From: Acidithiobacillus caldus ATCC 51756
GTDB lineage: Bacteria; Pseudomonadota; Gammaproteobacteria; Acidithiobacillales; Acidithiobacillaceae
Reading direction: 5' to 3'
NCBI RefSeq assembly: GCF_000175575.2
Contig: NZ_CP005986.1
Coordinates: 62,001-126,000 of the forward strand
DNA length: 64,000 bases
Shown: positions 8,376 to 19,457 of the stretch, piece after piece
Layout of the letters: each line of letters starts with the position of its first letter
How positions within the stretch are numbered: position 1 is the first letter of the stretch
Notes under the pieces: model-generated
Told to the model about the DNA's origin: nothing
Database searches by the model: none
Seen by the model: the letters and a program-made list of their open reading frames with translations, nothing else
Program-made: the position numbers and the translations under genes

Positions 8376-9902
8376 GTGGTGCCCATGACGTCCTGGTGGT
8401 GGCTTCCCCCCATCCTGGCCTTGACACTGGCCCTGCTCTATCTTGTTTGGCGCTGGCGTCGGGACCTGCGGGAGCGAGACACCCTGCGCGTCGAGCGCGA
8501 TGGACTCCGGACGGAGCTCGAGCGCTTTCGGGCGCAGGATGTCCGCCAGCAGGATCGTATCGCGCAGTTGGAGCGCGAGCTTCGCGCAGAGGCACTCGCC
8601 GGCGCGGAGCTGCGTGCGGAGAATCGTCAGATCGCGGAGTTGCGGCGGGAGCAGGAAAAGCTCCGGGAAGCCCTCGAGCTTGGCCGTCAGGATATCGGCC
8701 AGCGTGACCGCCGCCTTGCGGAATTGGAGGAGCGCCTACTGCAGGAGCGTCGCCAGGCGGAGGCGCGGGTGGCGAGCCTCGAGGAGGCGCGCGAACATTT
8801 CCGCCAGCTCTTCGAGGCCCTGTCGGCGGAGGCACTGCGGCGCAACAACCAGTCTTTCCTGACTCTGGCCCAGGAAAAGCTGGCGGGCTTTCAGGAAAGT
8901 GCCAAGGGCGACTGGGAGCAACGCCAGGCCAGCCTGCAGCAGTTGGTCCAGCCCATCCAGGAATCCCTGGGCAAGGTGGGCGAACGCCTCGATCTGCTGG
9001 AGCGGGCCCGTATCGACGCCTACAGCAGTCTCAACGAGCAGTTGCGCGCGCTGGTGCAGGATCACCTGCCGCGCCTGCATCAGGAGACGGCGAGTCTCGT
9101 CAAGGCGCTGCGGCAACCGGCGGCACGGGGGCGTTGGGGTGAGTTGCAGCTGCGCCGGGTGGTGGAAATGGCGGGTATGCTCGCCCATTGCGACTTCGTG
9201 GAGCAGGAAAGTCTGGGAGGCAATGGCGAGGTCGGCATCCAGCGTCCCGATCTCATCGTCCGTCTGCCCGGCGGCAAGCAGATTGCCGTGGATGCCAAGG
9301 CCCCCCTCAATGCCTACCTGCAGGCCGTGGAGGCGATGGAGGAGGGCGACAAGGCCCTATGGTTGAAGAAGCATGCCGCTGAGCTCAAGACCCACATGGG
9401 CCAGCTGGGCAAGAAAGTCTACTGGGAGCGGCTGGTACCGACGCCGGAATTCGTGGTGCTGTTCCTGCCGGGCGAGGACCTTTTCAGTGCTGCGCTGCAG
9501 GCGGATCCCGGACTCCTGGAATATGGTGTGGAGCAGAAGGTCATCGTCGCCACCCCCACCACCCTCATCGCCCTGTTGCGCGCCGTCGCCTACGGCTGGC
9601 GCCAGGAGTCTCTGGCCGAGAATGCCCAGGCCATCAGCGCGCTGGGCAAGGAACTCTACGATCGCCTCGGCACCCTAGCGGAGCATTGGGCGCGCGTCGG
9701 CAAGGGGCTCGGGCAGGCCGTGCAGGCTTACAACCGGGCGACGGGGTCACTGGAGAGCCGCGTCCTGGTCACGGCCCGCCGCTTCCGCGATCTGCAGGCC
9801 AGCGAGGCGGCGAAGGAACTGGAGACGCTGGAGCCGGTGGACAGCATCCCGAGACATCCCCCCGAGGGACTGGTGGACTCGTCCGAAGGCGACCCGAGGT
9901 AA
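8376..9902 (+). CDS. rmuC: DNA recombination protein RmuC homologue
   Basis: The protein of up to 508 residues has one N-terminal membrane helix ([16 protein letters not shown]), a long Glu/Arg/Gln coiled coil (about 25-190) and a C-terminal domain with the PD-(D/E)xK-like core ([20 protein letters not shown]), as in RmuC. RmuC limits sequence inversions between short repeats. Three in-frame starts are possible: GTG 8376, GTG 8379 and ATG 8385. AGGGG at 8367 best serves the GTG codons, so the widest form is given. Confidence 0.88.
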   Translation: MVPMTSWWWLPPILALTLALLYLVWRWRRDLRERDTLRVERDGLRTELERFRAQDVRQQDRIAQLERELRAEALAGAELRAENRQIAELRREQEKLREALELGRQDIGQRDRRLAELEERLLQERRQAEARVASLEEAREHFRQLFEALSAEALRRNNQSFLTLAQEKLAGFQESAKGDWEQRQASLQQLVQPIQESLGKVGERLDLLERARIDAYSSLNEQLRALVQDHLPRLHQETASLVKALRQPAARGRWGELQLRRVVEMAGMLAHCDFVEQESLGGNGEVGIQRPDLIVRLPGGKQIAVDAKAPLNAYLQAVEAMEEGDKALWLKKHAAELKTHMGQLGKKVYWERLVPTPEFVVLFLPGEDLFSAALQADPGLLEYGVEQKVIVATPTTLIALLRAVAYGWRQESLAENAQAISALGKELYDRLGTLAEHWARVGKGLGQAVQAYNRATGSLESRVLVTARRFRDLQASEAAKELETLEPVDSIPRHPPEGLVDSSEGDPR

Positions 9903-9917
9903 CGGGACGCTGCCGCC

Positions 9918-10865
9918 TCAGTGCGAGGCTGCGGATCCGCGTTGGGACAGGGCCAGAGGCAGGCTGAAGATGACCTTTTCCTCCACCCCGTCGGTTTCCA
10001 CCGGTACGCCAGCACCCCACTCCTTGAGGGTATCGATGATTTCCTGAACCAGGCTCTCGGGGGCCGAGGCGCCGGCACTGATGCCGATACGTTCCACCCC
10101 CGTGAACCAGTCGCGCCGCAGCTGACTGGCATCCTCGATGAGGTGCGTGGCGGTACCCAGGCGCACCCCCAACTCGGCGAGGCGGCTGGAATTGGAGCTG
10201 TTGGGGGCACCCACCACCAAAAGGATGTCGACATCGGGCACCAGCCGCTTGACGGCATCCTGGCGGTTCTGGGTGGCGTAGCAGATGTCGTCCTTCTTGG
10301 GCCCCTGGATGGCCGGGAAGCGCTCGCGCAGGGCCTGGATGACCTCGGCCGTGTCGTCCATGCTGAGCGTGGTCTGGGTGATGTAGGCCAACCGTTCCGG
10401 ATTGCGCGGGGCGAGGGCGGCGACGTCGCGGACGTTGGAGACGAGGTGCATCATACCCTCTTCCACCTGACCCATGGTGCCCTCCACTTCCGGGTGCCCG
10501 GCGTGGCCGATGAGCACCATCTCCATGCCCTCGCGGCTGTATTTCTTGACTTCCATGTGGACCTTGGTGACCAGGGGACAGGTGGCGTCGAATACCGTCA
10601 GACCGCGTTCCTGCGCCCGCCGGCGTACGGAGATGGGCACGCCGTGGGCACTGAAGATGACCGTGGCGCCATCGGGAACCTCGTCCAATTCCTCGACGAA
10701 AATCGCCCCCCGGGCACGCAGATCGTCCACGACGTGCCGGTTATGGACCACTTCGTGGCGTACGTAGATGGGGGCACCGTAGAGTTCCAGGGCGCGCTCG
10801 ACGATCTGGATGGCGCGATTCACGCCGGCACAGAAACCGCGCGGATTGGCAAGCAGGATATCCAT
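9918..10865 (-). CDS. ispH: 4-hydroxy-3-methylbut-2-enyl diphosphate reductase
   Basis: This is the last enzyme of the non-mevalonate isoprenoid pathway, reducing HMBPP to IPP and DMAPP with a 4Fe-4S cluster. The three cluster cysteines are present in [19 protein letters not shown] and [10 protein letters not shown]. The catalytic-site motifs [17 protein letters not shown] and [10 protein letters not shown] are intact. The length of 315 residues is normal. The ATG at 10865 is chosen over an upstream TTG because GGGAG lies 7 bases before it. It converges on rmuC with only 15 bases between stops. Confidence 0.95.
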   Translation of the reverse strand: MDILLANPRGFCAGVNRAIQIVERALELYGAPIYVRHEVVHNRHVVDDLRARGAIFVEELDEVPDGATVIFSAHGVPISVRRRAQERGLTVFDATCPLVTKVHMEVKKYSREGMEMVLIGHAGHPEVEGTMGQVEEGMMHLVSNVRDVAALAPRNPERLAYITQTTLSMDDTAEVIQALRERFPAIQGPKKDDICYATQNRQDAVKRLVPDVDILLVVGAPNSSNSSRLAELGVRLGTATHLIEDASQLRRDWFTGVERIGISAGASAPESLVQEIIDTLKEWGAGVPVETDGVEEKVIFSLPLALSQRGSAASH

Positions 10866-10916
10866 GGGCAAGCTCCCGAAAATTAAAGGCGATGGTCACC
10901 CGCCGGCGGACGCCTG

Positions 10917-11657
10917 TCAACCGCCGAGGTCGCCAAGGAAGCCTTGGGCAAGAGTCAGGGCGGTGATGGACGCCGTTTCCGCGCGGAGGATGCGCGGACC
11001 CAGGTGCGCACCGAGGAAACCCAGGGATTCAGCCCACGCCAGCTCCTCGGGATGCAGTCCTCCCTCGGGACCGCAGAGCAGGGCGATGCGGCGAGCGCTG
11101 CGGCGTGTGCCCAGGACCTTGCCCAGACTCGTGCCGTAGCTCGGGTCGCAGACCACCGCCAGGTCCACCTCGGGCGGGCCCAACTCGGACAAGGCCATGG
11201 CCGGGCGCAATTCGGGAATACGCGTGGCGCTGCTCTGCTCGCACGCGGCTATCACGATATCGCGCCAACGCTGCTGCCGTTTGGGTGCGCGCGCCTCCGC
11301 CAACGGTACGAGGCTGTGGCGGCAGACGACGGGTTGCAGGGCCCAGGCGCCAAGTTCCGTCGCCTTCTGCAGTGCCCAATCCCAACGCTCCGCCCGGATC
11401 ACGGGGAGCCACAGGCAGCACTGCAGTGGCGAGCCCGTATCGCGCCAGCGCGCCCGGCCCACGGCCAGCAGTGCCTGCTTACCACGGGCGCCCAGAAGTT
11501 CGGCAGGATAGTCGCGACCATCGCCGGTGAAGAGGGTCAGCTCCTGGCCCGGTCGGCCACGCAGCACACGCAGCAGGTGATGGCTGGGTGCGGGCGGCAG
11601 CAGCCAGTGACCGTCTTCCTTGGGCGTTTCGGTGCTGTAGAGGTGTATGCGCGGCAT
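10917..11657 (-). CDS. rsmE: 16S rRNA m3U1498 methyltransferase
   Basis: The 246-residue SPOUT-fold methyltransferase should methylate N3 of U1498 of 16S rRNA. Visible family features are the N-terminal PUA-like part (MPRIHLYS, HHLLRVLR), the motif KATELGAWALQPV, the SAM-binding knot signature LLCGPEGGLHPEELAWA and the C-terminal LGPRILRAETA. The start is set at MPRIHLYS; the in-frame extension upstream has no family similarity. It probably shares a leftward transcript with ispH, 51 bases downstream. Confidence 0.93.
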   Translation of the reverse strand: MPRIHLYSTETPKEDGHWLLPPAPSHHLLRVLRGRPGQELTLFTGDGRDYPAELLGARGKQALLAVGRARWRDTGSPLQCCLWLPVIRAERWDWALQKATELGAWALQPVVCRHSLVPLAEARAPKRQQRWRDIVIAACEQSSATRIPELRPAMALSELGPPEVDLAVVCDPSYGTSLGKVLGTRRSARRIALLCGPEGGLHPEELAWAESLGFLGAHLGPRILRAETASITALTLAQGFLGDLGG

Positions 11658-11744
11658 GTTTGGGGTGCAGGCTTGAAGGATGGGCGACGACGCTGCACGA
11701 TACCATGAGCAATGGGCGGACCGCAGCAAAGGTGGCAGCAGCCG

Positions 11745-12590
11745 ATGTTTACCAATTCCGAGAGCGAAGTGGCCTGGATCGGAGCGGTCCTGCGTCAGGC
11801 GGCCGAGCGTTTCATCCTGCCCCGCTTTCACGAGGTGGTCTGCAGTAAAAAGCCCGACGGCAGTGTGGTGACCTCGGCGGATCTCGACAGCCAGGACTTT
11901 CTCCAGACGATGCTGGCATCGCGCTATCCGGAGTTGCCCCTGTTGGGTGAGGAGATGAGCCGCTCGCAGCAAGAGGAACTCCTGGCGCGGCAGGTGCCCC
12001 TCTGGTGCCTCGATCCCCTGGACGGCACCAGCAATTTTGCCGCCGGCGTACCCATTTTTGGCATTTCCCTGGCCTTGCTGCAGGGTGGGCGCACCATGGC
12101 CGGCTGGGTGTACGACCCCACCCGCGACGAACTCTTCACAGCATGCGCCGGAAAAGGGGCCGCCCTCAACGGTCAGGCCTTGGTGCCGCGGGAAGCGCCG
12201 CCCCTGGATCGGGCCGTCGGGGTGGTGGATTACAAGCGCCTAGCCCGGAACTTGTCCCTGCGCCTCATCGATGAGCGCCCCTTTCACAGTCAGCGAAATT
12301 TTGGCAGTTCGGTGCTGGAGTGGTGCTGGCTCGCCGCCGGCCGTTACCATTTCTATCTCCACGGCGGCCAGCAGCTCTGGGATCGCGCGGCGGGGGCACT
12401 GATCCTGGCGGAAACGGGCGGTGCCCTCAGCACCCTCGCGGGACGCCCCCTGCCTGCGGCAGCCCTGGCCTGCAGTTCGGTACTGGCGACCCTCGACCCA
12501 CACCTGCACGACGCCTGGCGTCGATGGCTCGACGGGGCGGATCTCCAGCCTGCGTCGAGTTCCCAAAAAGGGCGCATTGATTTATGCTGA
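11745..12590 (+). CDS. Inositol monophosphatase-family phosphatase
   Basis: The 281-residue Mg-dependent phosphatase carries the family metal-binding motifs GEEM (near residue 65), DPLDGTSNF (about 88) and the C-terminal WDRAAGALIL. The family includes inositol-1-phosphatase, CysQ (PAP phosphatase) and some FBPases, so the substrate is open. It begins at MFTNSES, about 90 bases from divergent rsmE, and ends 41 bases before the FBPase gene, so it may be the first gene of the carbon operon. A role in sugar-phosphate turnover is inferred from position only. Confidence 0.85.
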   Translation: MFTNSESEVAWIGAVLRQAAERFILPRFHEVVCSKKPDGSVVTSADLDSQDFLQTMLASRYPELPLLGEEMSRSQQEELLARQVPLWCLDPLDGTSNFAAGVPIFGISLALLQGGRTMAGWVYDPTRDELFTACAGKGAALNGQALVPREAPPLDRAVGVVDYKRLARNLSLRLIDERPFHSQRNFGSSVLEWCWLAAGRYHFYLHGGQQLWDRAAGALILAETGGALSTLAGRPLPAAALACSSVLATLDPHLHDAWRRWLDGADLQPASSSQKGRIDLC

Positions 12591-12631
12591 AAGCGAATTG
12601 TCACCCATGCGCTATCAGGAACTGCTAATTT

Positions 12632-13579
12632 ATGGCCACCATCCGTAACCTCGCCCTGTCCCTTTTGCCCGTCACCGAGAATGCCGCCCGTGCGGCGAGC
12701 GCCTGGATTGGCCGAGGTGAAAAAGAACGTGGCGATGGTGCGGCGGTGGATGCCATGCGTGCCGCCCTGAGCGAGGTTCCCATGCGCGGTGTGGTGGTCA
12801 TCGGTGAGGGCGAGAAGGATGAGGCGCCCATGCTCTACAATGGCGAGAGCGTCGGCTCGGGCAGCGGGCCGGAGGTGGAGATCGCCGTGGATCCGGTGGA
12901 AGGCACCACCTTCATGGCGGGCGGAATGCCCGGCTCCATCTGTGTGCTCGCCGCTGCCCCCAAGGGATCCATGTTCCGCCCCGGTCCTGCTTTCTACATG
13001 GACAAGCTCGTGGTTCCGGCGCCGGCGCGTGGCAAGATCGATCCCGCCGCCCCCATGGTCGACAAACTGGCGGCGTTAGCGCGGGCGCTGGGCAAGGAGG
13101 TGCGCGAGCTGCGCATCTTCGTCCTCAAGAAGCCGCGGCACGAGGCCATGATCCGCGAGATCCAGGCTGCCGGTGCCGCCGTGCGGCTCCAGACCGACGG
13201 CGATGTGAGCGGTGGCATCATGGCCGCTCTGGGCGTCAAGGTGGACGCCATGATGGGTATCGGTGGCACGCCCGAAGGGGTCATCAGTGCCTGTGCGGCC
13301 CGCGCCATGGGCGCCGATATGTTTGGTTGCCTTGCACCGCAAAAGCCGGGCGAGGCCGAGGCCATCGCCGCTGCCGGGTTGAAGGCCGGCCAGTGGCTGG
13401 GTCTGAACGATCTCGTGGCCAGCGACGACGTGCTGTTCGTGGCGACGGGCCTCACTTCCGGTGACATCCTCGACGGCGTGTCCCGTTCCCACTACTTCGT
13501 CGAAAGTGAAAGCCTCGTCATCTCTGGCCACGACGGTATTCTCCGGCGCGTGCGCACGCACCAGCGGGTGGACGCCTAA
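12632..13579 (+). CDS. glpX: Class II fructose-1,6-bisphosphatase (GlpX type)
   Basis: The 315-residue enzyme converts fructose-1,6-bisphosphate to fructose-6-phosphate; related autotroph enzymes also take sedoheptulose-1,7-bisphosphate. GlpX-family motifs are [34 protein letters not shown] and [12 protein letters not shown]. It lacks the class I FBPase pattern. It leads the Calvin genes, with transketolase 56 bases behind, and is the only FBPase-type gene seen here apart from the inositol-phosphatase relative upstream. Confidence 0.93.
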   Translation: MATIRNLALSLLPVTENAARAASAWIGRGEKERGDGAAVDAMRAALSEVPMRGVVVIGEGEKDEAPMLYNGESVGSGSGPEVEIAVDPVEGTTFMAGGMPGSICVLAAAPKGSMFRPGPAFYMDKLVVPAPARGKIDPAAPMVDKLAALARALGKEVRELRIFVLKKPRHEAMIREIQAAGAAVRLQTDGDVSGGIMAALGVKVDAMMGIGGTPEGVISACAARAMGADMFGCLAPQKPGEAEAIAAAGLKAGQWLGLNDLVASDDVLFVATGLTSGDILDGVSRSHYFVESESLVISGHDGILRRVRTHQRVDA

Positions 13580-13635
13580 GTTTTGGACTGCAACCTCGGC
13601 GGTGCGCCCGTCGCCGCCCACGTAAGGAGCTTTTT

Positions 13636-15633
13636 ATGACCGTCACGCGCAGCGATCTCGCCAACGCCATCCGCGTCCTGAGCATGGACGCCATCGAGAA
13701 GGCCAAATCGGGCCATCCGGGTATGCCCATGGGCATGGCCGACATCGCCGAAGTGCTCTGGAACGATTTCCTCGTGCACAACCCGGCGGATCCGCACTGG
13801 CCCAACCGCGACCGTTTCCTGCTTTCCAATGGTCATGGTTCCATGCTTCAGTACGCGCTGCTGCACCTTACGGGCTACGACCTTAGCATCGACGACCTGA
13901 AGCAGTTCCGCCAGTGGCACAGTAAAACGCCGGGGCACCCGGAGTATCGCGACACGCCCGGCGTAGAGACCACCACCGGTCCCCTGGGGCAGGGCCTCGC
14001 CAACGGCGTGGGCATGGCGCTGGCCGAGCAGATCCTGGGCAGGCACTTCAACCGTCCCGATCACGAGATCATCAACCACTATACCTACGTCTTCCTGGGC
14101 GATGGCTGCCTTATGGAGGGCATTTCCCACGAGGCCTGCTCGCTGGCCGGCGTCTGGGGGCTCAACAAGCTCATCTGTTTCTACGACGACAATAACATTT
14201 CCATCGATGGCCACGTGGACGACTGGTTTGCCGACGACACGCCGGCGCGCTTCCGTGCCTATGGCTGGCACGTCATCCCCGGCGTCGACGGCCACGATCC
14301 GGAGGCCGTGAAAAAGGCCATCCTCGAGGCCCGCGCCCAGACCACCAAGCCTACCCTGATCTGCTGCAAGACCGTCATTGGCCACGGTTCACCCAACAAG
14401 GCGGGCACCCACGATGTGCACGGCGCGCCCCTGGGGGCGGAGGAAATCGCCCTGACCCGCAAGAATCTGGGTTGGAGTGGCGAACCTTTCGAGGTCCCCG
14501 AGGCCATCTACCGGGCTTTCGATGCGCGCGGCAAGGGTGAGCAGGCCCAGGCCGAATGGAAGGAACGCTTCGCCAAGTACCGTGAGCTCTTTCCCCAGGA
14601 TGCCGCGGAGCTGGAGCGGCGCTGGGCGGGTAAGGCCAGTCCCGAGTTCGATCGCGCCATTGCCGACCTCATCGCGGAATTTCGCAAGGATCCGCCCAAG
14701 ATTGCCACCCGTGTGGCGTCGGGCAAGTGTATCCAGGCCGTCGCCAAGGCGGTGCCGGAGTTTGTGGGTGGGTCGGCGGATCTGACCCCTTCCAACAACA
14801 CCCGCTGGAAGGAGGCCCTGGACATCGGCAAGCACCGCCTCATGGGGAACTACATCCACTACGGTGTGCGCGAGTTCGGCATGGCCGCCATCATGAACGG
14901 CATGGCCCTGTACGGCGGGCTCCTGCCCTTTGGCGGCACCTTCCTGATCTTTTCGGATTACGCCCGCAACGCCATCCGCATGTCGGCCCTCATGGGCCTC
15001 CGCGTCATCTACATCATGACCCACGACTCCATCGGTCTGGGTGAGGATGGCCCTACCCATCAGCCGGTCGAGCAGGTCAATAGCCTTCGCCTGGTGCCCA
15101 ATCTGCATGTCTGGCGCCCGGCCGATGCCGTGGAGACGGCCACCGCCTGGGAGATTTCGGTTAAGCAGGAGCGTACCCCGAGTCTTCTGGCGCTCAGCCG
15201 GCAGAATCTCGCGCCCCTCCCCCACAGCGACGCCACCATCGCCGGCGCCCGGCGCGGTGGTTACGTGCTCAAAGACGCCGAGGGTGGGGAGCCGGCGGGC
15301 ATCCTCATCGCGACGGGCTCCGAGGTGGAGCTGGCTCTGGCGGCCCAGGCGCGTCTGGCCGAGCGGGGAGTGGCGGTGCGGGTGGTATCCATGCCCTGCG
15401 TCGAGCTCTTCGATGCCCAGGACGCCAACTATCGCGAATCCGTTCTGCCCAGCAAGGTAACCCGTCGCCTGGCCATCGAGGCCGGTACCACGGCGCTCTG
15501 GTACAAGTACGTGGGTCTTCAGGGAGCGGTCATCGGCATCGACCGCTTTGGTGCCTCCGCGCCGGCGCCCGTGATCTTCGAAAAATTGGGTTTCACCGTG
15601 GATCACATCGTCGACACGTTCCAGGGACTGTGA
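13636..15633 (+). CDS. cbbT: Transketolase
   Basis: The 665-residue thiamine-diphosphate enzyme moves two-carbon units among F6P, GAP, S7P, E4P and pentose phosphates in RuBP regeneration. The ThDP-binding segment GDGCLMEG...NNISIDG is present, as are the N-terminal [10 protein letters not shown] and the pyrimidine-domain motifs [16 protein letters not shown] and [11 protein letters not shown]. Length is standard. AAGGAGC precedes the ATG. E4P made here is also a precursor of chorismate, which links it to the trp genes downstream. Confidence 0.97.
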   Translation: MTVTRSDLANAIRVLSMDAIEKAKSGHPGMPMGMADIAEVLWNDFLVHNPADPHWPNRDRFLLSNGHGSMLQYALLHLTGYDLSIDDLKQFRQWHSKTPGHPEYRDTPGVETTTGPLGQGLANGVGMALAEQILGRHFNRPDHEIINHYTYVFLGDGCLMEGISHEACSLAGVWGLNKLICFYDDNNISIDGHVDDWFADDTPARFRAYGWHVIPGVDGHDPEAVKKAILEARAQTTKPTLICCKTVIGHGSPNKAGTHDVHGAPLGAEEIALTRKNLGWSGEPFEVPEAIYRAFDARGKGEQAQAEWKERFAKYRELFPQDAAELERRWAGKASPEFDRAIADLIAEFRKDPPKIATRVASGKCIQAVAKAVPEFVGGSADLTPSNNTRWKEALDIGKHRLMGNYIHYGVREFGMAAIMNGMALYGGLLPFGGTFLIFSDYARNAIRMSALMGLRVIYIMTHDSIGLGEDGPTHQPVEQVNSLRLVPNLHVWRPADAVETATAWEISVKQERTPSLLALSRQNLAPLPHSDATIAGARRGGYVLKDAEGGEPAGILIATGSEVELALAAQARLAERGVAVRVVSMPCVELFDAQDANYRESVLPSKVTRRLAIEAGTTALWYKYVGLQGAVIGIDRFGASAPAPVIFEKLGFTVDHIVDTFQGL

Positions 15634-15693
15634 GGCGGACACGCACCCATCTTCCAACAGATTTCTATTGTCCAGTTCTTCAAGGAGTGACAC

Positions 15694-16710
15694 ATGGCAT
15701 TGCGGATTGGTATCAACGGATACGGGCGGATCGGTCGCAATATTCTGCGGGCGGTCTATGAAGCCGAGCGGCAGAACGAGATTCAGATCGTCGCCATCAA
15801 CGATCTCGGCAGCCCGGAGACCAATGCCCATCTGACCCAGTACGACTCGGTACACGGCCGCTTTCCCTTCCCCGTCAGCGTCGAGGGGCAGGAGATGTTG
15901 GTGGGCAAGGATCGCGTGCGGGTTCTGGCGGAGCGGGATCCGAGCAAGCTGCCCTGGGGTGACCTGGGGGTGGACGTGGTGCTGGAGTGCACCGGCATCT
16001 TCACCACCCGCGAAAAGGCGTCGCTGCACATCCAGGGTGGCGCCAAGAAGGTCCTGATCTCCGCCCCGGCCAAGGATCCGGTGGACCTTACCGTAGTTTA
16101 CGGCGTCAATCACCACCTCCTGGATCCCGCCAAGCACCAGATCGTGTCCAATGGTTCCTGCACCACCAACTGCCTGGCGCCGTTGGCAAAGACCCTCAAC
16201 GATCTGACGCCCATCGTTGGCGGGACCATGAACACCATTCACTCCATGACCAACGATCAGCGTATCATCGACGTCTACCACAGTGACCTGCGCCGGGCTC
16301 GGGCGGCGAGCATGAGCATGATCCCCACCAGCACCGGTGCCGCCAAGGCCATTGGCTTGGTGCTGCCGGAGCTGGAGGGCAAGCTGGACGGTTTCGCCAT
16401 CCGCGTGCCCACCACCAACGTCTCCATCGTCGATCTCACCTGTCTGGTGGAGCGGGAAGTCTCCGTCGCCGACATCCATGCGGCCATGAAGGCGGCCTCG
16501 GAAGGCGCGCTGAAAGGTGTCTTTGCCTACAACGACAAGCCCTTGGTATCCATCGACTTCAACCACAGCCCCGCCAGCTCCACCTACGAGTCCTCCCTCA
16601 CCAAGGTCAAGGGCAAGCTGGTGAAGGTCTGCTCCTGGTACGACAACGAGTGGGGCTTCTCCAACCGCATGATCGACACGGCCCTGGCCATGATGGGCGT
16701 CAAGCGCTGA
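15694..16710 (+). CDS. cbbG: Glyceraldehyde-3-phosphate dehydrogenase
   Basis: The 338-residue enzyme begins with the Rossmann motif [13 protein letters not shown] and has the catalytic cysteine in [12 protein letters not shown] plus the C-terminal [12 protein letters not shown]. In this setting it should run in the reductive direction on 1,3-bisphosphoglycerate. INDLG at the end of beta-2 keeps an aspartate, which usually favours NAD(H); cofactor preference is not certain. AAGGAG lies 8 bases before the ATG. The PGK gene starts 10 bases after the stop. Confidence 0.97.
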   Translation: MALRIGINGYGRIGRNILRAVYEAERQNEIQIVAINDLGSPETNAHLTQYDSVHGRFPFPVSVEGQEMLVGKDRVRVLAERDPSKLPWGDLGVDVVLECTGIFTTREKASLHIQGGAKKVLISAPAKDPVDLTVVYGVNHHLLDPAKHQIVSNGSCTTNCLAPLAKTLNDLTPIVGGTMNTIHSMTNDQRIIDVYHSDLRRARAASMSMIPTSTGAAKAIGLVLPELEGKLDGFAIRVPTTNVSIVDLTCLVEREVSVADIHAAMKAASEGALKGVFAYNDKPLVSIDFNHSPASSTYESSLTKVKGKLVKVCSWYDNEWGFSNRMIDTALAMMGVKR

Positions 16711-16720
16711 GGAGTTGCTC

Positions 16721-17917
16721 ATGAACGTGCTGCGGATGACGGATCTGGACCTCAAGGGCAAGCGGGTTCTGATTCGTGAAGATCTCAACGTCCCCATGGA
16801 CGAGGCTGGCCAGATCGGCGACGACACGCGCATCCGGGCAGCATTGCCGACCTTGCGCGCGGCGTTGGCGGCGGGCGCCAAGGTGATGGTGATGTCGCAT
16901 CTGGGCCGGCCGAAGGAGGGGGTCTTCGACGAGAAGGCAAGCCTCGCTCCGGTAGCGGCGCACCTTGGCAAACTGCTGGGGCGCGAAGTGCCTCTGGTAC
17001 GCGACTGGCTGGGGGCCGGCGGCGCGGTGCTCAAGGAGCTCGCCGACGGACAGATCGTGGTGCTGGAAAATGTCCGCTTCAATGCCGGCGAGGGTAAGGA
17101 CGACGAGACCTTGGCGCGGCAGATGGCGGCCCTGTGCGATGTCTTCGTCATGGATGCCTTCGGCACGGCCCACCGCGCCCAGGCCAGCACCCACGGGGTG
17201 GGTTTGTATGCGCCCGTCGCCTGTGCCGGACCGCTTCTGGTCAATGAGCTGGAGGCACTGGGCAAGGCCCTGCAGAATCCCAAGCGGCCTTTGGTGGCCA
17301 TCGTCGCCGGCTCCAAGGTGTCCACCAAGCTGACCATCCTCAAATCCCTGGCAGAAAAGGTCGACCAGCTGGTGGTGGGCGGTGGCATCGCCAACACGTT
17401 CCTGCTCGCCGCCGGGCACGGCATCGGCAAATCGCTGTGCGAGCAGGATCTGGTGGATGAGGCCAAGGCCATCATGGCGGCGGCCAAGGCCAAGGGGGGC
17501 GACGTTCCTTTGCCCACGGATGTCGTGGTGGCGAAGGAATTCTCGGCTACGGCTGCGGCGCGCACCTGCGCAGTGGACGCCGTTGGCGCCGATGAGATGA
17601 TCCTCGACATCGGCCCCGACAGTGCCGCGGCTTTGGGCGAGATCCTGCGCAAGGCCGGGACCATCGTCTGGAATGGCCCGGTGGGGGTATTCGAATTCGA
17701 TGCCTTCGCCGGCGGCACCCGCGCCATAGCCCAGGCCGTTGCCGAAAGCAGTGCTTTTTCCATCGCTGGCGGCGGCGACACCATCGCCGCCATCCATAAG
17801 TTCCACATCCAGGACAAGGTCTCCTACATCAGCACGGGTGGGGGCGCGTTCCTCGAGTTCCTCGAGGGCAAGACCCTGCCGGCGGTGGCCATGCTTGAAC
17901 AGCGCGCGCGAGGCTGA
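16721..17917 (+). CDS. pgk: Phosphoglycerate kinase
   Basis: The 398-residue two-domain kinase phosphorylates 3-phosphoglycerate in the Calvin cycle. Family motifs visible are [26 protein letters not shown]-like VVLENVRF, the hinge [11 protein letters not shown] and the C-terminal ATP-site GGGDTIAA. The ATG at 16721 follows GAGGAG at about 16709; an in-frame TTG two codons earlier is less likely. The pyruvate kinase gene begins three bases after its stop. Confidence 0.97.
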   Translation: MNVLRMTDLDLKGKRVLIREDLNVPMDEAGQIGDDTRIRAALPTLRAALAAGAKVMVMSHLGRPKEGVFDEKASLAPVAAHLGKLLGREVPLVRDWLGAGGAVLKELADGQIVVLENVRFNAGEGKDDETLARQMAALCDVFVMDAFGTAHRAQASTHGVGLYAPVACAGPLLVNELEALGKALQNPKRPLVAIVAGSKVSTKLTILKSLAEKVDQLVVGGGIANTFLLAAGHGIGKSLCEQDLVDEAKAIMAAAKAKGGDVPLPTDVVVAKEFSATAAARTCAVDAVGADEMILDIGPDSAAALGEILRKAGTIVWNGPVGVFEFDAFAGGTRAIAQAVAESSAFSIAGGGDTIAAIHKFHIQDKVSYISTGGGAFLEFLEGKTLPAVAMLEQRARG

Positions 17918-17920
17918 TGC

Positions 17921-19357
17921 TTGATTCGTCGAACCAAGATCGTTGCCACCCTTGGCCCCGCCAGCTCGGAGGTCGAGGTCATCGACCGGCTGATCGAGGC
18001 GGGTGTGGACGTCGTCCGCCTCAACTTTTCTCACGGTACCGCCGAAGATCACGTCCGCCGCGCGGAACTGGTGCGCGAGCGCGCCCGTGCCCACGGTCGG
18101 GCGGTGGGCGTGCTTGCCGATCTGCAGGGGCCGAAAATCCGCATTGGCAAGTTTGCCGAGGGTAAGATTCAGCTACGTGAAGGCGACTCCTTCATCCTGG
18201 ACAGCGCCTGCCAACTGGGCGACCAGGGACGGGTAGGCATCACCTATCCGCAGCTCGTCGGTGATGTGGAGCGGGGTGCCACCCTGTTGCTCAATGACGG
18301 CATGATCGTGCTGTGGGTGGACCGGGTACAGGGGACCGAGATCCACACCCGAGTCGTCCAGGGCGGTGAGCTTTCCAATAACAAGGGCATCAATCGCGCG
18401 GGCGGCGGGCTCACGGCCCCGGCCCTGACCGACAAGGATCGTGCCGACATCCTCACGGCGGCGCAGTTGGAGGCCGATTATCTGGCCGTGTCCTTTCCGC
18501 GCGGCGCGGCGGATATGGACGAGGCGCGTCGCCTCTTTCGCGAGGCCGGTGGTCACGGTGCCCTGGTGGCCAAGATCGAACGGGCGGAGGCGGTGGCCGC
18601 CATCGAGGAAATCCTCGCGGTTTCCGAAGTGGTCATGGTGGCTCGCGGAGATCTTGGCGTGGAGATCGGCGACGCCGCGGTACCACCGGTGCAGAAGCGG
18701 ATCATTGCCCTGGCCCAGAAATATGGTCGGGTCACCATCACCGCAACACAGATGATGGAGTCCATGATCCACCAGCCCATCCCCACCCGGGCCGAGGTCT
18801 CGGACGTGGCCAATGCCGTGCTGGACGGCACCGACGCCGTCATGCTGTCGGCGGAGACGGCGAGCGGTGCCTTCCCGGTGGAGGCCGTCGCCGCCATGGC
18901 GCGAACCTGTCTTGAGGTGGAACGGCAGATGCCCTGCGGCGGGACCTCGCCGGTGCCGGATCAGGCCCTGCAACGGGTGGACGAGACCATTGCCGCGGCG
19001 GCCATTCTCGCCACCCAGAGGGCCCCCATCGCCGCCATCGCGGCTTTCACCGAGAGTGGCTCCACTGCCCTGTGGCTCTCCCGGGCCCAGCCCCGGGTAC
19101 CCATTTATGCCCTGACACCCCAGGTGTACACCCGGCGACGGGTGACCCTCTATCGCGGTGTCTACCCGGTGAACTTCCCCCAGAGTCGCCACGACGATCC
19201 GGCCCAGGTCATGCGCGCGGCGGAGGATGAGCTGCGTCGGCGCGGCGTCGTGCGCGAGGGCGATCTCATTCTCATCACCATTGGCGAGCCCATCGGCGCC
19301 CCTGGTGGTACCAATACCCTCAAGATCGTGCGTATTGGCGGGCCGCAGCGTGCATGA
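17921..19357 (+). CDS. pyk: Pyruvate kinase
   Basis: The 478-residue enzyme makes pyruvate and ATP from PEP. Visible are RRTKIVATLGPAS, RLNFSHGT, the catalytic lysine region VAKIERAEA, the metal-site MVARGDLGVEIG and MMESMIHQPIPTRAEVSDV. The frame opens with a TTG at 17921; no ATG or GTG exists in frame close upstream, and the first family residues follow at once, so the TTG is taken as start. A weak start inside an otherwise tightly coupled operon may lower its yield. It feeds fixed carbon to the TCA pathway. Confidence 0.94.
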   Translation: MIRRTKIVATLGPASSEVEVIDRLIEAGVDVVRLNFSHGTAEDHVRRAELVRERARAHGRAVGVLADLQGPKIRIGKFAEGKIQLREGDSFILDSACQLGDQGRVGITYPQLVGDVERGATLLLNDGMIVLWVDRVQGTEIHTRVVQGGELSNNKGINRAGGGLTAPALTDKDRADILTAAQLEADYLAVSFPRGAADMDEARRLFREAGGHGALVAKIERAEAVAAIEEILAVSEVVMVARGDLGVEIGDAAVPPVQKRIIALAQKYGRVTITATQMMESMIHQPIPTRAEVSDVANAVLDGTDAVMLSAETASGAFPVEAVAAMARTCLEVERQMPCGGTSPVPDQALQRVDETIAAAAILATQRAPIAAIAAFTESGSTALWLSRAQPRVPIYALTPQVYTRRRVTLYRGVYPVNFPQSRHDDPAQVMRAAEDELRRRGVVREGDLILITIGEPIGAPGGTNTLKIVRIGGPQRA

Positions 19358-19457
19358 CCGCCGGCGCGCGGTGGGCGGCTTGCAGGCCGTCGAGGCCCTT
19401 GGTTAGCATAGGGATGAGACTCATTTCCCAATCCACCACAGCATCGAGGTAAGCACT

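Noticed and set aside
9913-9937. Hairpin-like sequence between convergent rmuC and ispH as a bidirectional terminator
   Set aside because: It overlaps the end of ispH, is imperfect and has no T-tract on either strand.
14389-18094. Very long antisense open frames across the carbon genes (1142 and 464 codons)
   Set aside because: They mirror real GC-rich genes on the plus strand, contain no family motifs, and have low-complexity composition; shadows of the coding strand.
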